Assembly: GCA_028292305.1 (NCBI GenBank)
Contig: JAQGMQ010000190.1
Location: forward strand, 1-6,259
Source: Rhodoferax sp.
GTDB taxonomy: Bacteria > Pseudomonadota > Gammaproteobacteria > Burkholderiales > Burkholderiaceae_C
Direction of reading: 5' to 3'
DNA: 6,259 nt
The position numbers and the translations under genes are program-made. Shown here in pieces: positions 5,660 to 6,259 of the stretch. Below the pieces are notes generated by a model. The model was given only the letters and a program-made list of their open reading frames with translations, was not told the DNA's origin and did no database searches. How positions within the stretch are numbered: the first letter of the stretch is position 1; the number at the start of each line of letters is the position of its first letter.

Positions 5660-5689
5660 CTCATTTCTTTTGGCGATTGGATAAAGCCC

Positions 5690-6259
5690 ATGGACCTGCA
5701 CCTGCGCGATCTGCGGTACTTTGAAACGGCGGCCGAGATGGGCCACTTCGGCAACGCGGCGGAGCATCTGGCGCGCAGTCAACCGGCGTTGACCAAATGC
5801 ATTCAGCGGCTGGAGGAAGCCTTCGCCCACCCGCTGTTCGAGCGCGAGGGCCGCGGCATCAAGCTCACGCCGGTGGGCGAACAGTTGTTGATTCACGCGC
5901 GCACGCTGCGCAACAACGCCGAAGACGCGGTGCGCCAGGTACAGGAATTCGCGCAAGGCCATGCGGGCCACGTGCGCATCGGCAGCGGGCCTGTGGCCGC
6001 CGACCACCTGCTGCCCGAGCTGTGCAGCCTGGCCCTGGCGGACGGCCACAAGACGACGATCAGCATCGTGGTCGGCCCCAGTTGGGAGCTGCGCGAACAA
6101 CTGCGCGAAGGCAAGATCGATGTGCTGATCGGCCTGACCATCGATGGCGACCCGGCCACCGTTTCGCACCCGATTCTGGAAGACGTGGTGGTGGTCGCGG
6201 CGACCAGGACACACCCGATCTTCAAGAAGCCGCGGGTGACGATGGAATCGCTGCTGGCC
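5690..6259 (+). CDS. LysR-type transcriptional regulator, 3' end cut by the window
   Basis: DNA-binding regulator; 190 of an expected roughly 300 residues are visible and the frame is still open at the edge. The N-terminal winged helix-turn-helix covers about residues 4-63: LRDLRYFETAAEMGHFGNAAEHL leads into the recognition helix around SQPALTKCIQRLEE (30-43), then PLFEREGRGIKLTPVGEQLL (48-67). A linker helix spans about 68-92. The effector domain begins with VRIGSG (95-100), and GKIDVLIGL (141-149) is its usual subdomain strand. The ATG at 5690 starts MDLHLRDLRYF at the normal distance from the helix-turn-helix; a weak GGA lies about eight bases upstream. The gene is divergent from the dehydrogenase operon with an operator-like dyad between them, so it most likely activates that operon in response to its substrate or an intermediate. 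The effector cannot be deduced. Confidence 0.93.
   Translation, partial: MDLHLRDLRYFETAAEMGHFGNAAEHLARSQPALTKCIQRLEEAFAHPLFEREGRGIKLTPVGEQLLIHARTLRNNAEDAVRQVQEFAQGHAGHVRIGSGPVAADHLLPELCSLALADGHKTTISIVVGPSWELREQLREGKIDVLIGLTIDGDPATVSHPILEDVVVVAATRTHPIFKKPRVTMESLLA

Larger units (their letters stand above)
5569..5689. promoter_or_regulatory. Divergent promoter and operator region between the dehydrogenase operon and the LysR gene
   Basis: This 121-base gap is the most AT-rich part of the window, mainly at 5620-5685. It must hold the promoters of both divergent units. For the operon on the minus strand two -10 candidates exist: TATTAT (5651-5646), five of six to consensus but overlapping the LysR -10, and CAGAAT (5617-5612), four of six. 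Neither has a good -35, which fits a promoter needing an activator. A perfect GAAT-C-ATTC palindrome (5627-5635) and a direct ATTCG pair (5632 and 5641) add to possible protein-binding sequence. Confidence 0.65.

Noticed and set aside
5569..5754. Upstream extension of the 2-hydroxyacid dehydrogenase frame to an ATG at 5754
   Set aside because: The extra 62 residues show no family similarity, cross the divergent promoter and overlap the start of the LysR gene; MAFTIFVTAP at 5568 is the natural N-terminus.
5639..6214. A 191-codon minus-strand open frame opposite the LysR gene
   Set aside because: Shadow of the LysR reading frame; it also runs through the divergent promoter and has no domain features.

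Overview
The window is GC-rich, with dense and mostly short-gapped genes. It looks like a chromosomal stretch of a betaproteobacterium of the order Burkholderiales, of the Comamonadaceae, Alcaligenaceae or Variovorax type. The main reason is two 'Bug'-type periplasmic solute-binding proteins without adjacent transporter membrane genes, each sitting beside small catabolic enzymes. That arrangement is typical of these bacteria. The taxonomic call is an inference from gene content and composition. No rRNA, tRNA, CRISPR or mobile element is visible.

Layout. On the plus strand at the left edge lie the C-terminal three quarters of a Bug protein (1-731) and, 37 bases on, a maleate cis-trans isomerase (769-1515), apparently one transcription unit. 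They converge on a four-gene minus-strand unit. Read in its transcription direction, this unit holds a D-isomer-specific 2-hydroxyacid dehydrogenase (5568-4597), an RraA-fold aldolase/decarboxylase (4578-3877), a complete Bug protein (3827-2841) and an Ldh-type (malate/lactate/sulfolactate) dehydrogenase (2667-1603). A divergent LysR-type regulator starts at 5690 on the plus strand and runs off the right edge. The 121-base divergent gap is the only AT-rich stretch and carries a dyad symmetry over a good -35/-10 pair.

How the genes may work together. The minus-strand unit reads as capture of an organic acid, oxidation of a 2-hydroxy acid to a 2-oxo acid by two unrelated dehydrogenase families (possibly one per stereoisomer), and retro-aldol cleavage or decarboxylation by the RraA-fold enzyme to pyruvate-level products. 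The plus-strand pair would capture and isomerise maleate to fumarate. Fumarate leads through malate to oxaloacetate, so both sets could serve C4-dicarboxylate or hydroxy-dicarboxylate use. The actual substrate cannot be read from the sequence.

The least ordinary part is the 173-base gap between the Bug and Ldh genes. It holds a six-copy array of a 12-13 bp tandem repeat, followed by a GC-rich hairpin with a T-rich tail in the direction of transcription. This suggests attenuation or partial termination before the last gene.
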